Shown here: positions 1 to 5,856 of the stretch, one piece after another
Position numbering within the stretch: the stretch's first letter is position 1
Layout: each line of letters begins with the position of its first letter
Source of the DNA: Oxalobacter sp.
GTDB taxonomy: Bacteria > Pseudomonadota > Gammaproteobacteria > Burkholderiales > Burkholderiaceae_D
Assembly (NCBI GenBank): GCA_012512465.1
Contig: JAAZED010000178.1
Coordinates: 1-6,883, forward strand
DNA: 6,883 nt
Direction of reading: 5' to 3'
Made by a program: the position numbers and the translations under genes
Notes under the pieces: generated by a model
What the model was told of the DNA's origin: nothing
Databases searched by the model: none
Seen by the model: the letters and a program-made list of their open reading frames with translations, nothing else

Positions 1-2722
1 GCATCCCGGAGGGAAACTCCGTCCCGGCCTGTGCTGCCGCCAGCACCTCATCCATGCTGCGCCCTTGAAGCAGCAGCGGCAGCAGCCGGTCAGCCAGTTG
101 CCAGGCATCCAGGCGGCTCGCGACAAAAGGCTCATTGGCAGGCAGCTCACCCGCATTGACAGGAAAAGACACTCCCATCCGGTTTTGCAGCAAAAAGCGG
201 CTTGGATTGGCAAAAAACTGTGACAGCCCGGTCAGGCTTACCTCCCGCCATGCCGCATCCGGCTCGGGCAGGGGGGCGCTGAAAAAGGGTGCACCCCGGT
301 GCCAGGCGGTATCCTTCCCGTCGCCATCCCCGTCTGTGTCATCCATCAGGGCCGTGTCAGCAGGCGGCGAAAGCGCAGCCATCGCTTCGGCTTTTTTCAC
401 CAGCGCCCGGCAAAAGTCCACATGATGGCTCCTTATCCGCGCATCGCCGTCCGGCTCGAAATAGCGGCGGGAAAAAACCTGGAGCGGGTGTTCAATCACC
501 AGAGACTCGCGCACCAGTTTTTCCGCTTCCGGTACCGGAAGCCCCGGATGGCCTTTCGCGAGAGCGCGGGCAATCGTATCCAGCAGCTCGGAGACAACCA
601 CCGAGGGTGGAACCGGCGTATTATCCCGCACACTTTTTCCCGTATAGCTGATATAGAAGCGTTCACGGGCAGCCAGCAGCAGGTCAAGGAAAATATTGCG
701 GTCATCGTCACGCCGCTGCATGTCCCCCGCACGCGGTGCGCGCGCCATCAGGTCAAATTCCAGCGGACTTGCGTCACCCGGAAAAGCGCCGTCATTCATG
801 CCGATGGCGCAGACGATGCGGTAGGGCAGGTTTCTCAGCCCCGCCATGGCGGTAATCGTTACTGCGCCGGAAGGCACCGCCCCGCGGGCGGATTCATCCA
901 GTGCCTGACCCAGCGCACGGCGCATGACATCCGCATCCACCGCCAGCCCCCTGCCATTCATCCCCATGCTGTCAAAAAGCCGTCCCGCCGCCTGCCGCAC
1001 TGCCAGATCGTCTTCCAGCTGCGCCGTGTCCTGGCAGATAAAATCATCCAGCACAGCGAGAAACACTTCCCGCCAGCCCTCGCCATCTTCCGGTTTTTCA
1101 AGCGAGGCTGACAGCCGGGAAAGGCATCGGATAAAGTGCCACAGGCTCCCCAGCTGTGCCGCTTCCGTTCCTTCCGGGTTCCCGGCGGGAAGCCGTGTGC
1201 CGAAAGGCATCCGGGCATCAGCGGGCAGGGCATACGCCAGGAAAAGTCGGTAAAAGCCGTCATGAAAGCTGCGGCTGTCATCCATCGGCAGGGAGAGCGA
1301 GCGCTTCTGCTCCCCATCCAGCCCCCAGCAGATACCCGCTTCCTCCAGCCACCCGTACACCTGGTCTGCCGCACCCTGCAGGCCAAAGCGCTTTGCCACC
1401 AGCGGCTGCAACAGCAGGTCGTACACATCGGCCGCCGTAAAACGCGACGCCGCCAGCGCAAAAATATCCATTACCGCGCGGGCCACCGGGTTGATCCGGC
1501 TTGCGGCGCGTCCCATGATGCGGTAGGGAATCCGTGCACCGGACGGCGCATTGCCAAAAACCGCATCCACCAGCGGCGCGGCAGTGTCCACATCGGGCGT
1601 CACCACCAGGATATCGCCGGGGGCCGGGGGATCATCCGAAGCAAACAGGGCCAGGAGCTGGTCATGGAGCACCTCCACCTCACGCATCAGCGAGTGGCAC
1701 ACATGCACTTCCACGCTCCGATCATCCGGGGCGATCGCTTCAAGAGCCGGTTCTTCCAGCGCCAGTACCGCCTCCTGCAGGCGGCCCAGCAGCGAAACGG
1801 CCGGATTCCCGGTATCGGGCAGAAAATCCCAGTCATGCCCGAGATCCATCAAAAGCGACAGGTGCGATTGGGTTTGCTTTCCCCATGCCGCCAAGAGCGC
1901 ATTGCCCGTTTCATGATACGTTTCCTGCCCGGTTTTTTTCATAACAGCCAGTCGTTTTTCCGGCACCACATCAAACCAGAATTCGCGGCACGGGTTCAGG
2001 ACATACAGGTCCACCTCCACCCATTCGCTGATTTTCTCCAGCATCTGCAGGTACTGTGGGGCAATCGCCGGCAGGCAGAAAACCGACAGCCTTTCAGGAA
2101 GAAAGCCCGCCTTTTCCCTGCCAGCCTCCAGCACCTCAAAAAAACGTACGCCCGGATGCACACCGTCCGAGCCGGTTTGTGCCTCGATCCTGCGCCACAG
2201 CGCCGCTTGCCAGGCAGCATCCGCTTCCTCCACTTTCCCGCCTTTTTTTGCCGGGCGGGGAAGGGTGAGCGTCTTTCCCTCAAACCAGGCATAAAGCCAG
2301 TCCGGGCGGTAAGTCAGGTACGCTTCAAAAAGCGAGGCCAGCGTGGCAGCCAGCTCGAAGCGCCCCGCCTGGTCGTTGCGCTTAAGCCAGTTTGCCAGGC
2401 GCGGATGGGAAGCAACAAAGTCCCCATCTTCCAGGATATGAAAAATCCGCCAACTGAGCACATCCGCCGCATAAGGCGATTCGGCGGCAACCGGGAGCAC
2501 TTTGCGGATCGTTTCCCAGAACCACTGGGCCAGATAGGAAAAGCGCACATTGGCGCAGATACCGCTGGTGTCGGCAAGGGCAAGCGACAGGTGCCGCCGC
2601 ATGGCCGCGCTGGGGACAATGACTTCCTCTGCCGCAAAAGGCGACGCCATGGATGCGCCCAGCCTGGCCGCCAGCCGGGCTGCCAGCGTATCAAGGCGGT
2701 GCGACATCGTCACATTCATCAT
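1..2722 (-). CDS. recC: RecC, exodeoxyribonuclease V subunit gamma (C-terminus off the left edge)
   Basis: RecC is the scaffold and Chi-recognition subunit of RecBCD, which processes double-strand ends for RecA-dependent repair in the cytoplasm. The minus strand is open without a stop from 2743 to the left edge. Counting from 2722, 907 residues are visible, against about 1,120 in E. coli RecC, so roughly 200 C-terminal residues are missing. Family signatures recalled from E. coli RecC are clear: an N-terminal HRLDTL segment, YLTYRPDWL near residue 130, GMNDGAFPG from about 641, and RRDDDRNIFLDLL from 670 followed by FYISYTGKSVRDN. The N-terminal helicase-like part shows no intact Walker A motif, as expected for RecC. 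In-frame ATGs lie at 2743, 2722, 2719 and 2707, none with a good Shine-Dalgarno. I chose 2722 because its length to the HRLDTL motif matches E. coli. recB and recD probably follow beyond the edge. The visible frame is intact. Confidence 0.95.
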   Translation of the reverse strand, partial: MMNVTMSHRLDTLAARLAARLGASMASPFAAEEVIVPSAAMRRHLSLALADTSGICANVRFSYLAQWFWETIRKVLPVAAESPYAADVLSWRIFHILEDGDFVASHPRLANWLKRNDQAGRFELAATLASLFEAYLTYRPDWLYAWFEGKTLTLPRPAKKGGKVEEADAAWQAALWRRIEAQTGSDGVHPGVRFFEVLEAGREKAGFLPERLSVFCLPAIAPQYLQMLEKISEWVEVDLYVLNPCREFWFDVVPEKRLAVMKKTGQETYHETGNALLAAWGKQTQSHLSLLMDLGHDWDFLPDTGNPAVSLLGRLQEAVLALEEPALEAIAPDDRSVEVHVCHSLMREVEVLHDQLLALFASDDPPAPGDILVVTPDVDTAAPLVDAVFGNAPSGARIPYRIMGRAASRINPVARAVMDIFALAASRFTAADVYDLLLQPLVAKRFGLQGAADQVYGWLEEAGICWGLDGEQKRSLSLPMDDSRSFHDGFYRLFLAYALPADARMPFGTRLPAGNPEGTEAAQLGSLWHFIRCLSRLSASLEKPEDGEGWREVFLAVLDDFICQDTAQLEDDLAVRQAAGRLFDSMGMNGRGLAVDADVMRRALGQALDESARGAVPSGAVTITAMAGLRNLPYRIVCAIGMNDGAFPGDASPLEFDLMARAPRAGDMQRRDDDRNIFLDLLLAARERFYISYTGKSVRDNTPVPPSVVVSELLDTIARALAKGHPGLPVPEAEKLVRESLVIEHPLQVFSRRYFEPDGDARIRSHHVDFCRALVKKAEAMAALSPPADTALMDDTDGDGDGKDTAWHRGAPFFSAPLPEPDAAWREVSLTGLSQFFANPSRFLLQNRMGVSFPVNAGELPANEPFVASRLDAWQLADRLLPLLLQGRSMDEVLAAAQAGTEFPSGM

Positions 2723-2750
2723 GCGGTGAGAAAAGAGAGGCATAGCAACA

Positions 2751-2766
2751 TTAGGGTTATCCCTAA
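2751..2766. promoter_or_regulatory. Perfect palindrome upstream of recC, possible operator
   Basis: TTAGGG and CCCTAA form 6-bp inverted arms around a 4-base centre (TTAT). The element lies 7 bases beyond the longest possible recC ATG (2743) and overlaps where transcription would begin if the minus-strand hexamer TATTAT (2766-2771) is a -10 box. No good -35 box sits at the right distance from that hexamer. A repressor site or a short RNA hairpin would both fit. The symmetry is seen directly, but the function is inferred. Confidence 0.35.
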
Positions 2767-2770
2767 TAAT

Positions 2771-2805
2771 ACCTGTCTTTTAGCAGATAATGTTACCTGC
2801 CTTTT
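2771..2805. repeat. Direct repeat ACCTGYCTTTT, two copies
   Basis: ACCTGTCTTTT (2771-2781) and ACCTGCCTTTT (2795-2805) match at 10 of 11 positions with starts 24 bp apart. An AT-rich stretch containing ATAAT precedes each copy. The pair sits next to the 2751-2766 palindrome in the recC upstream region, so it could be a tandem protein-binding site. A chance duplication cannot be excluded from one sequence. Confidence 0.35.
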
Positions 2806-2861
2806 CATGCAGAGATGGCAAATCTTGACTCCGTACAAGAAGTTTTTGAAAGGCACTGGCT

Positions 2862-2867
2862 TACAAT
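2862..2867 (+). promoter_or_regulatory. Possible -10 box for the GlcG/HbpS-like gene
   Basis: TACAAT matches the sigma-70 -10 consensus at five of six positions and lies about 67 bases before the ATG at 2934. The expected -35 position holds GAAGTT or similar, which is poor. A consensus-like TTGACT (2825-2830) is too far upstream at 31 bases. This is a weak call, and it conflicts with translation of the small leader ORF that starts at 2866. Confidence 0.25.
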
Positions 2868-2937
2868 GACCGTTCGAAATTTATCAAGACCTCCCATCAA
2901 CCTGCTTAAAATGCCAGCGAAAAAGAGGAAACAATGA
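2866..2937 (+). CDS. Possible 23-codon leader ORF overlapping the GlcG/HbpS-like start
   Basis: An ATG at 2866 opens a 23-codon frame that begins MTVRNLSRPP, has a basic end (AKKRKQ) and stops at TGA 2935-2937. That stop overlaps the next gene's ATG at 2934 in the ATGA arrangement typical of translational coupling. A weak purine run, GAAAGG (2848-2853), sits 12 bases upstream. The downstream gene has its own good Shine-Dalgarno (2924-2930), so coupling is not required. The frame is short and may be chance. If the -10 box at 2862-2867 were used, this ATG would not be transcribed. Confidence 0.2.
   Translation: MTVRNLSRPPINLLKMPAKKRKQ
2924..2930 (+). promoter_or_regulatory. Ribosome binding site of the GlcG/HbpS-like gene
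   Basis: AGAGGAA lies three bases upstream of the ATG at 2934. Its core GAGG gives near-usual spacing, and it is the clearest Shine-Dalgarno in the window. It fixes the start of the GlcG/HbpS-like gene. Confidence 0.6.
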
Positions 2938-3347
2938 ATACCAAACCCGTACTGACACTGGACGAGGCCCGGCAAATCATGGCCGCCGCAGAAGAAGAAG
3001 CCAGCAAAAACAGCTGGAGTGTCGCCATTGCCGTCGTTGATGACGGCGGCCATCTCCTCTGTTTCGGACGCATGGACAATGTCGCGCCCATCGCCTCCTA
3101 TATCGCGCCCAACAAGGCCAAGACCGCCGCCATGGGTGTACGCGAAAGCCGTATCTATGAAGACATGATCAACAATGGCCGCTATGCCGTGCTTTCCGTG
3201 CCCCATATCGAAGGGCTGCTGGAAGGCGGCGTGCCTATCATGGTCGGCGAGCAGTGTGTCGGTGCTGTCGGTATTTCCGGCGCCAAGTCTCATGAAGATG
3301 TCATCATTGCCAAGGCAGGGATAGCAGCGCTTGATATAAAAGCGTAA
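2934..3347 (+). CDS. GlcG/HbpS-family protein (heme-binding-like domain)
   Basis: This 137-residue protein is full length for the GlcG/HbpS (DUF336) family. Hallmarks are the N-terminal LTLDEARQIMAAA helix, AVVDDGGHLLCFGRMD at residues 33-48, a conserved Lys/Ala helix at 61-68 (KAKTAAMG), EGGVPIMVG at 97-105, and VGAVGISGA at 109-117 followed by HED. Members include a heme-binding, redox-linked regulatory protein of Streptomyces and GlcG of glycolate operons, but most have no proven role and are annotated by similarity. There is no signal peptide, so it is probably cytoplasmic. The Shine-Dalgarno AGAGGAA (2924-2930), three bases before the ATG, supports the start. It is divergent from recC and followed by a terminator and then an AEC permease. 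Family assignment is firm; ligand and job are unknown. Confidence 0.88.
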   Translation: MNTKPVLTLDEARQIMAAAEEEASKNSWSVAIAVVDDGGHLLCFGRMDNVAPIASYIAPNKAKTAAMGVRESRIYEDMINNGRYAVLSVPHIEGLLEGGVPIMVGEQCVGAVGISGAKSHEDVIIAKAGIAALDIKA

Positions 3348-3362
3348 AATTTCTGCCAGCAT

Positions 3363-3403
3363 AAACCACCACTGGTATGGTTGATATCCGTGGTGGTTTT
3401 TTT
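3363..3403 (+). terminator. Intrinsic terminator after the GlcG/HbpS-like gene
   Basis: AAACCACCAC (3363-3372) pairs perfectly with GTGGTGGTTT (3390-3399), giving a 10-bp stem and a 17-base loop. A T-run follows (3397-3403), partly within the stem arm. It begins 15 bases after the stop codon. It should end most transcripts before the AEC permease, whose start is only 47 bases further on. Confidence 0.85.
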
Positions 3404-3450
3404 GCGCATTTGTCCCGTCAACCGATTGCGAAAAGCCACAGACCAGACCC

Positions 3451-4377
3451 ATGCTTGAAGTTGCCAATATCGTCCTGCCGGTTTTTGCGCTGATTGCCCT
3501 GGGATACGTTTTCCGGCGCACCGGCATCATGTCGGCTGCCGCCATCACCGAACTCAACCGTTTTGTCGTCTACCTGGCGCTCCCGGCACTCACCATCGAC
3601 ATCATCATCAGCAGCAGTATTGAGGCGCTGTGGCAGCCCGGCTTCATTATTGCCTTTGAGATTGCCGTGGCTGTCCTCTTCATTCCCGTCCTCCTGTTTC
3701 ACTGGATGAAAAGCAAAAACCTGGCCAGGGCCACCATTGACGCCACGGCAGCATCCTACGCCAATACCGGCTACATCGGCATCCCCCTGTGCCTGCTCGC
3801 TTTCGGCAAGGAAAGCCTCCCCCCGGCCGTCATTGCCGGTATCCTCACCGTTTCCTTCAACTTCGCCTTTTCCATCATCCTCATGGAAATCAGCAGCAAA
3901 AAAGGCGCAAGTATCGGGGCCGCCTTCAAAGACCTGGCCGTCTCCCTCATCAAAAACCCGCTCATTGTCTCGCCCGTCATCGGTGGCATCATGCTCGCGT
4001 CCGGCATCCATTTTCCGGGCAGCGTGACCCAGGGCATCAAGCTGCTGGGATCGGCAGCCTGTCCCTGTGCGCTCGTTGCCACCGGCCTTTTCCTGGCACA
4101 GAAACAGGAAACCACCAGTGCGCTCGTCTCCATCGAGCTGGTTTTACTCAAGCTCATCGTCCAGCCGCTCATCGCCTGGTTTTTTGCCTACCACGTCTTT
4201 TCCATGCCCGGCATCTGGGCAAAGACCGCTGTCATCCTTTCCGCCATGCCCACCGGCACCGGCCCCTTCATGCTCGCCGAAATGTACGGCAAAGGCGCTG
4301 GCATCGCCTCGCGCACCATCCTGCTTTCCACCATTGGCTCTGTCATTACCCTCTTTATCTGGCTCAGCGTGCTGTAG
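3451..4377 (+). CDS. AEC-family permease (auxin efflux carrier-like)
   Basis: This 308-residue inner-membrane carrier has about ten hydrophobic segments, roughly at residues 5-21, 37-54, 63-83, 99-117, 124-144, 166-184, 198-216, 224-246, 252-272 and 285-307. AEC-family signatures are the opening LPVFALIALGYVFRRTG, YANTGYIGIPL at 103-113, KNPLIVSPVIGG at 168-179, and MPTGTGPFMLAEMYG at 266-280. Bacterial members are linked to malate, malonate, oxalate-related and other organic-anion transport, but nothing here fixes the substrate. The ATG at 3451 is the first usable start after the upstream terminator. It lacks a convincing Shine-Dalgarno (CAGACCAGACCC precedes it). No clear promoter is visible in 3404-3450, so expression may come from terminator read-through or a non-consensus promoter. 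Confidence 0.9.
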   Translation: MLEVANIVLPVFALIALGYVFRRTGIMSAAAITELNRFVVYLALPALTIDIIISSSIEALWQPGFIIAFEIAVAVLFIPVLLFHWMKSKNLARATIDATAASYANTGYIGIPLCLLAFGKESLPPAVIAGILTVSFNFAFSIILMEISSKKGASIGAAFKDLAVSLIKNPLIVSPVIGGIMLASGIHFPGSVTQGIKLLGSAACPCALVATGLFLAQKQETTSALVSIELVLLKLIVQPLIAWFFAYHVFSMPGIWAKTAVILSAMPTGTGPFMLAEMYGKGAGIASRTILLSTIGSVITLFIWLSVL

Positions 4378-4406
4378 AAGGGGCGTTTCCACGGGGGCAT
4401 GTCCCT

Positions 4407-4457
4407 GACAAAGACGCTTGTCCTTGCGCTGTTTTTTCGTTATGGTGGCGAAAACAG
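4407..4457. repeat. Weak inverted repeats between the AEC gene and the 98-aa gene
   Basis: Two weak structures are visible. GACAA (4407-4411) and TTGTC (4418-4422) flank six bases, and a T6 run follows at 4432-4437, ten bases beyond the stem. CTGTTTTTTCG (4429-4439) and CGAAAACAG (4449-4457) are complementary except for a two-base length difference. Either could act as a poor terminator of the AEC transcript, but neither has proper stem and T-tract geometry. Confidence 0.22.
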
Positions 4458-4503
4458 GCATCCCCAAAAAGAGCCCCGCATAAAGGCAGGATAAAATCAC
4501 CCC

Positions 4504-4800
4504 ATGGCAAACGAACTCACAGACGACATCAGGCGCATTATCAACCAGGACTGGCGTGTCGGGGTGGAAAAGGAAGAGGGCATCCTCGTCTATGATGTCC
4601 GCTCCCGTATCGGCAATGCCATGCGGGCAGACGAAGCCTGGTTTGTGTACCGCAAAAGTACCGGAAAAAGGGGCAACTGGGCCGTGGCTGAGCCGAAGAT
4701 CTTTACCGAAGTCCGCATGGAAGACGTGTGCTACTGCTACAACCAGTCGCTGGGCAGCCATTACCTGGCGAAGGGGTTGGAGGGGGAATATGATGTGTAA
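4504..4800 (+). CDS. Hypothetical protein, 98 aa
   Basis: I do not recognise this protein. It is soluble and mixed-charge, with no signal peptide or membrane segment. It has an acidic N-terminus (MANELTDDIRR), four tryptophans, an aromatic WFVYRKSTGKRGNW stretch in the middle and a CYCY motif near residue 77. GC-rich third codon positions and amphipathic composition suggest it is really translated. The nearest Shine-Dalgarno-like AGG (4488-4490) is 13 bases from the ATG, which is long. It lies 126 bp after the AEC permease and is convergent with the BASS permease, whose stop is 27 bp away. An antisense frame at 4144-4761 also spans it but has the composition of a shadow. Function is unknown, and a link to the carriers is only positional. 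Confidence 0.6.
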   Translation: MANELTDDIRRIINQDWRVGVEKEEGILVYDVRSRIGNAMRADEAWFVYRKSTGKRGNWAVAEPKIFTEVRMEDVCYCYNQSLGSHYLAKGLEGEYDV

Positions 4801-4827
4801 GGGGGCCGTCGCGTCACCACAGCCCCA

Positions 4828-5751
4828 TCACTCCGGCAGTTTCACGATCCCCGCTTCCTGCCGCTTCCTCTCCCGCCAGAGCTGCCAGGAATTGATGAGG
4901 TTCTGCCACACCACGTAAGAGCCGGCGCCTACCGCCGTAATCGGTGTCAGGTAGGTGTGCGCCACCCAGATGGCAAGGATGGTGTTTTTCTGTCCCAGCG
5001 CCTGCCCGCCGGTGATCCGCTCGCCATAGACGGCGCCGATTTTCTTGCCCAGGAAAAATTGTCCGCAGCATACCAGCAGCGCCCCGGCGGCAATCCAGAT
5101 TTCAGTCATCCCCTCAGCCGGTTCGTTCACCAGCGTATTCGTCGTCTGCGCCATGACAATCATCAGCGCCACCGCCCAGAGGTAAAAAGATGCCCTGTGC
5201 ATGGCAGAGAGCTTCCTGTGCACACGCGGCAAAAAACGGTGCAGGACGACAGCCATAACGAAAGGTGCCACCAGCAGCGGCAGCACGCGTCCGAAAATCA
5301 TGAAAAAGGCCGCCCAGAATCCCAGGCTTTCGTACATGGGGTGGATGGCCGGAAAGAAAAGCGGTACCGCTATCGCCGTGCCCAGGTTGGATAAAATCGT
5401 AAAGCTCGTGAGGCTTGCCGCACTGCCGCCCAGCTTGTCGGTGATGACAGCCGCTGCCGTTGCCGTGGGCGCCATCACGCAGACCATGGCGCCTTCGGCG
5501 ACCAGCACATTGAAGGGGGCCAGGGCAAAATACACCCCCATCCCGCCGACGATCTGGATAAGCAGCAGCCACGCATGCTCCATCTTGAAACGGATGTCAG
5601 ACAGCGGGATGCGGCAGAAGGTCAACAGCAGCATGACAAAGATCAGGTAAGGCGTGATGGGCGATAAAAAGCCGATTACGGGAAAGCCTGCCGCGCCCGC
5701 GACCATCGCCAGCGGCAGGGTCCAGTTCCTGATAAAAGCCAGTATCTTCAT
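4828..5751 (-). CDS. Bile acid:sodium symporter-like (BASS/SBF) permease
   Basis: This 307-residue inner-membrane protein has about nine or ten hydrophobic segments. Features of the family are the conserved MAPTATAAAVITDKLGG at residues 93-109, NLGTAIAVPLFFP at 122-134, and GQALGQKNT at 249-257 leading into AIWVAHTYLTPITAVGAG. The last corresponds to the crossing-helix G-x-x-N-type motif of Na+-coupled BASS carriers. Likely cargo is an organic anion driven by sodium; the bile-acid name is historical. The frame is open back to 5823, but that codon sits in the loop of the upstream gene's terminator. I therefore start at the ATG at 5751, whose product MKILAFIRNWTLPLAM enters a membrane segment directly. 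No strong Shine-Dalgarno precedes it, and 5796 is an alternative. It converges with the 98-aa gene and follows the gene at 5857 in the same direction. Confidence 0.78.
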   Translation of the reverse strand: MKILAFIRNWTLPLAMVAGAAGFPVIGFLSPITPYLIFVMLLLTFCRIPLSDIRFKMEHAWLLLIQIVGGMGVYFALAPFNVLVAEGAMVCVMAPTATAAAVITDKLGGSAASLTSFTILSNLGTAIAVPLFFPAIHPMYESLGFWAAFFMIFGRVLPLLVAPFVMAVVLHRFLPRVHRKLSAMHRASFYLWAVALMIVMAQTTNTLVNEPAEGMTEIWIAAGALLVCCGQFFLGKKIGAVYGERITGGQALGQKNTILAIWVAHTYLTPITAVGAGSYVVWQNLINSWQLWRERKRQEAGIVKLPE

Positions 5752-5806
5752 GTGCCGTTTAATTGGGTTCCTGTCAATGAAACCATACCCCGTCATGGAA
5801 AAAACA

Positions 5807-5836
5807 CAAAGAAAAACCCGCATGTTTGCGGGTTTT
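5807..5836 (-). terminator. Intrinsic terminator of the right-hand minus-strand gene
   Basis: Read on the minus strand, AAAACCCGC (5836-5828) pairs perfectly with GCGGGTTTT (5821-5813) around a 6-base loop (AAACAT). The stem is followed by TTTTTCTTTG. It begins 20 bases after the stop codon of the gene ending at 5857. It therefore separates that gene from the BASS permease, which needs its own promoter. Confidence 0.85.
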
Positions 5837-5856
5837 CCCCATTCTTTTGCCGGTGC

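Noticed and set aside
2749..2765. Ten-base resemblance to the I-SceI homing site (TAGGGATAAC on the minus strand)
   Set aside because: The match stops after ten of eighteen bases and is explained by the palindrome. No intron or homing endonuclease gene is present.
1136..2869. A 577-codon plus-strand open frame, plus another at 299-1111
   Set aside because: Both lie antisense to recC, whose protein has strong family motifs. Their products are rich in Arg, His, Pro and Gln with no domain, as expected of shadow frames in GC-rich DNA.
2805..3557. A 250-codon minus-strand frame
   Set aside because: It runs antisense through the clear GlcG/HbpS-family gene and across its terminator, and its product shows no recognisable domain.
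3418..4011. Minus-strand frames inside the AEC gene (also 3771-4172 and 4144-4761)
   Set aside because: Their products are Asp/Gly-rich or otherwise biased reflections of the membrane protein's codons. The plus-strand AEC reading is unambiguous.
5772..5777. Perfect TTGACA -35 hexamer on the minus strand before the BASS-like gene
   Set aside because: With 17-bp spacing the -10 position reads CACATG, overlapping the chosen start codon. It is not a credible promoter for that start.
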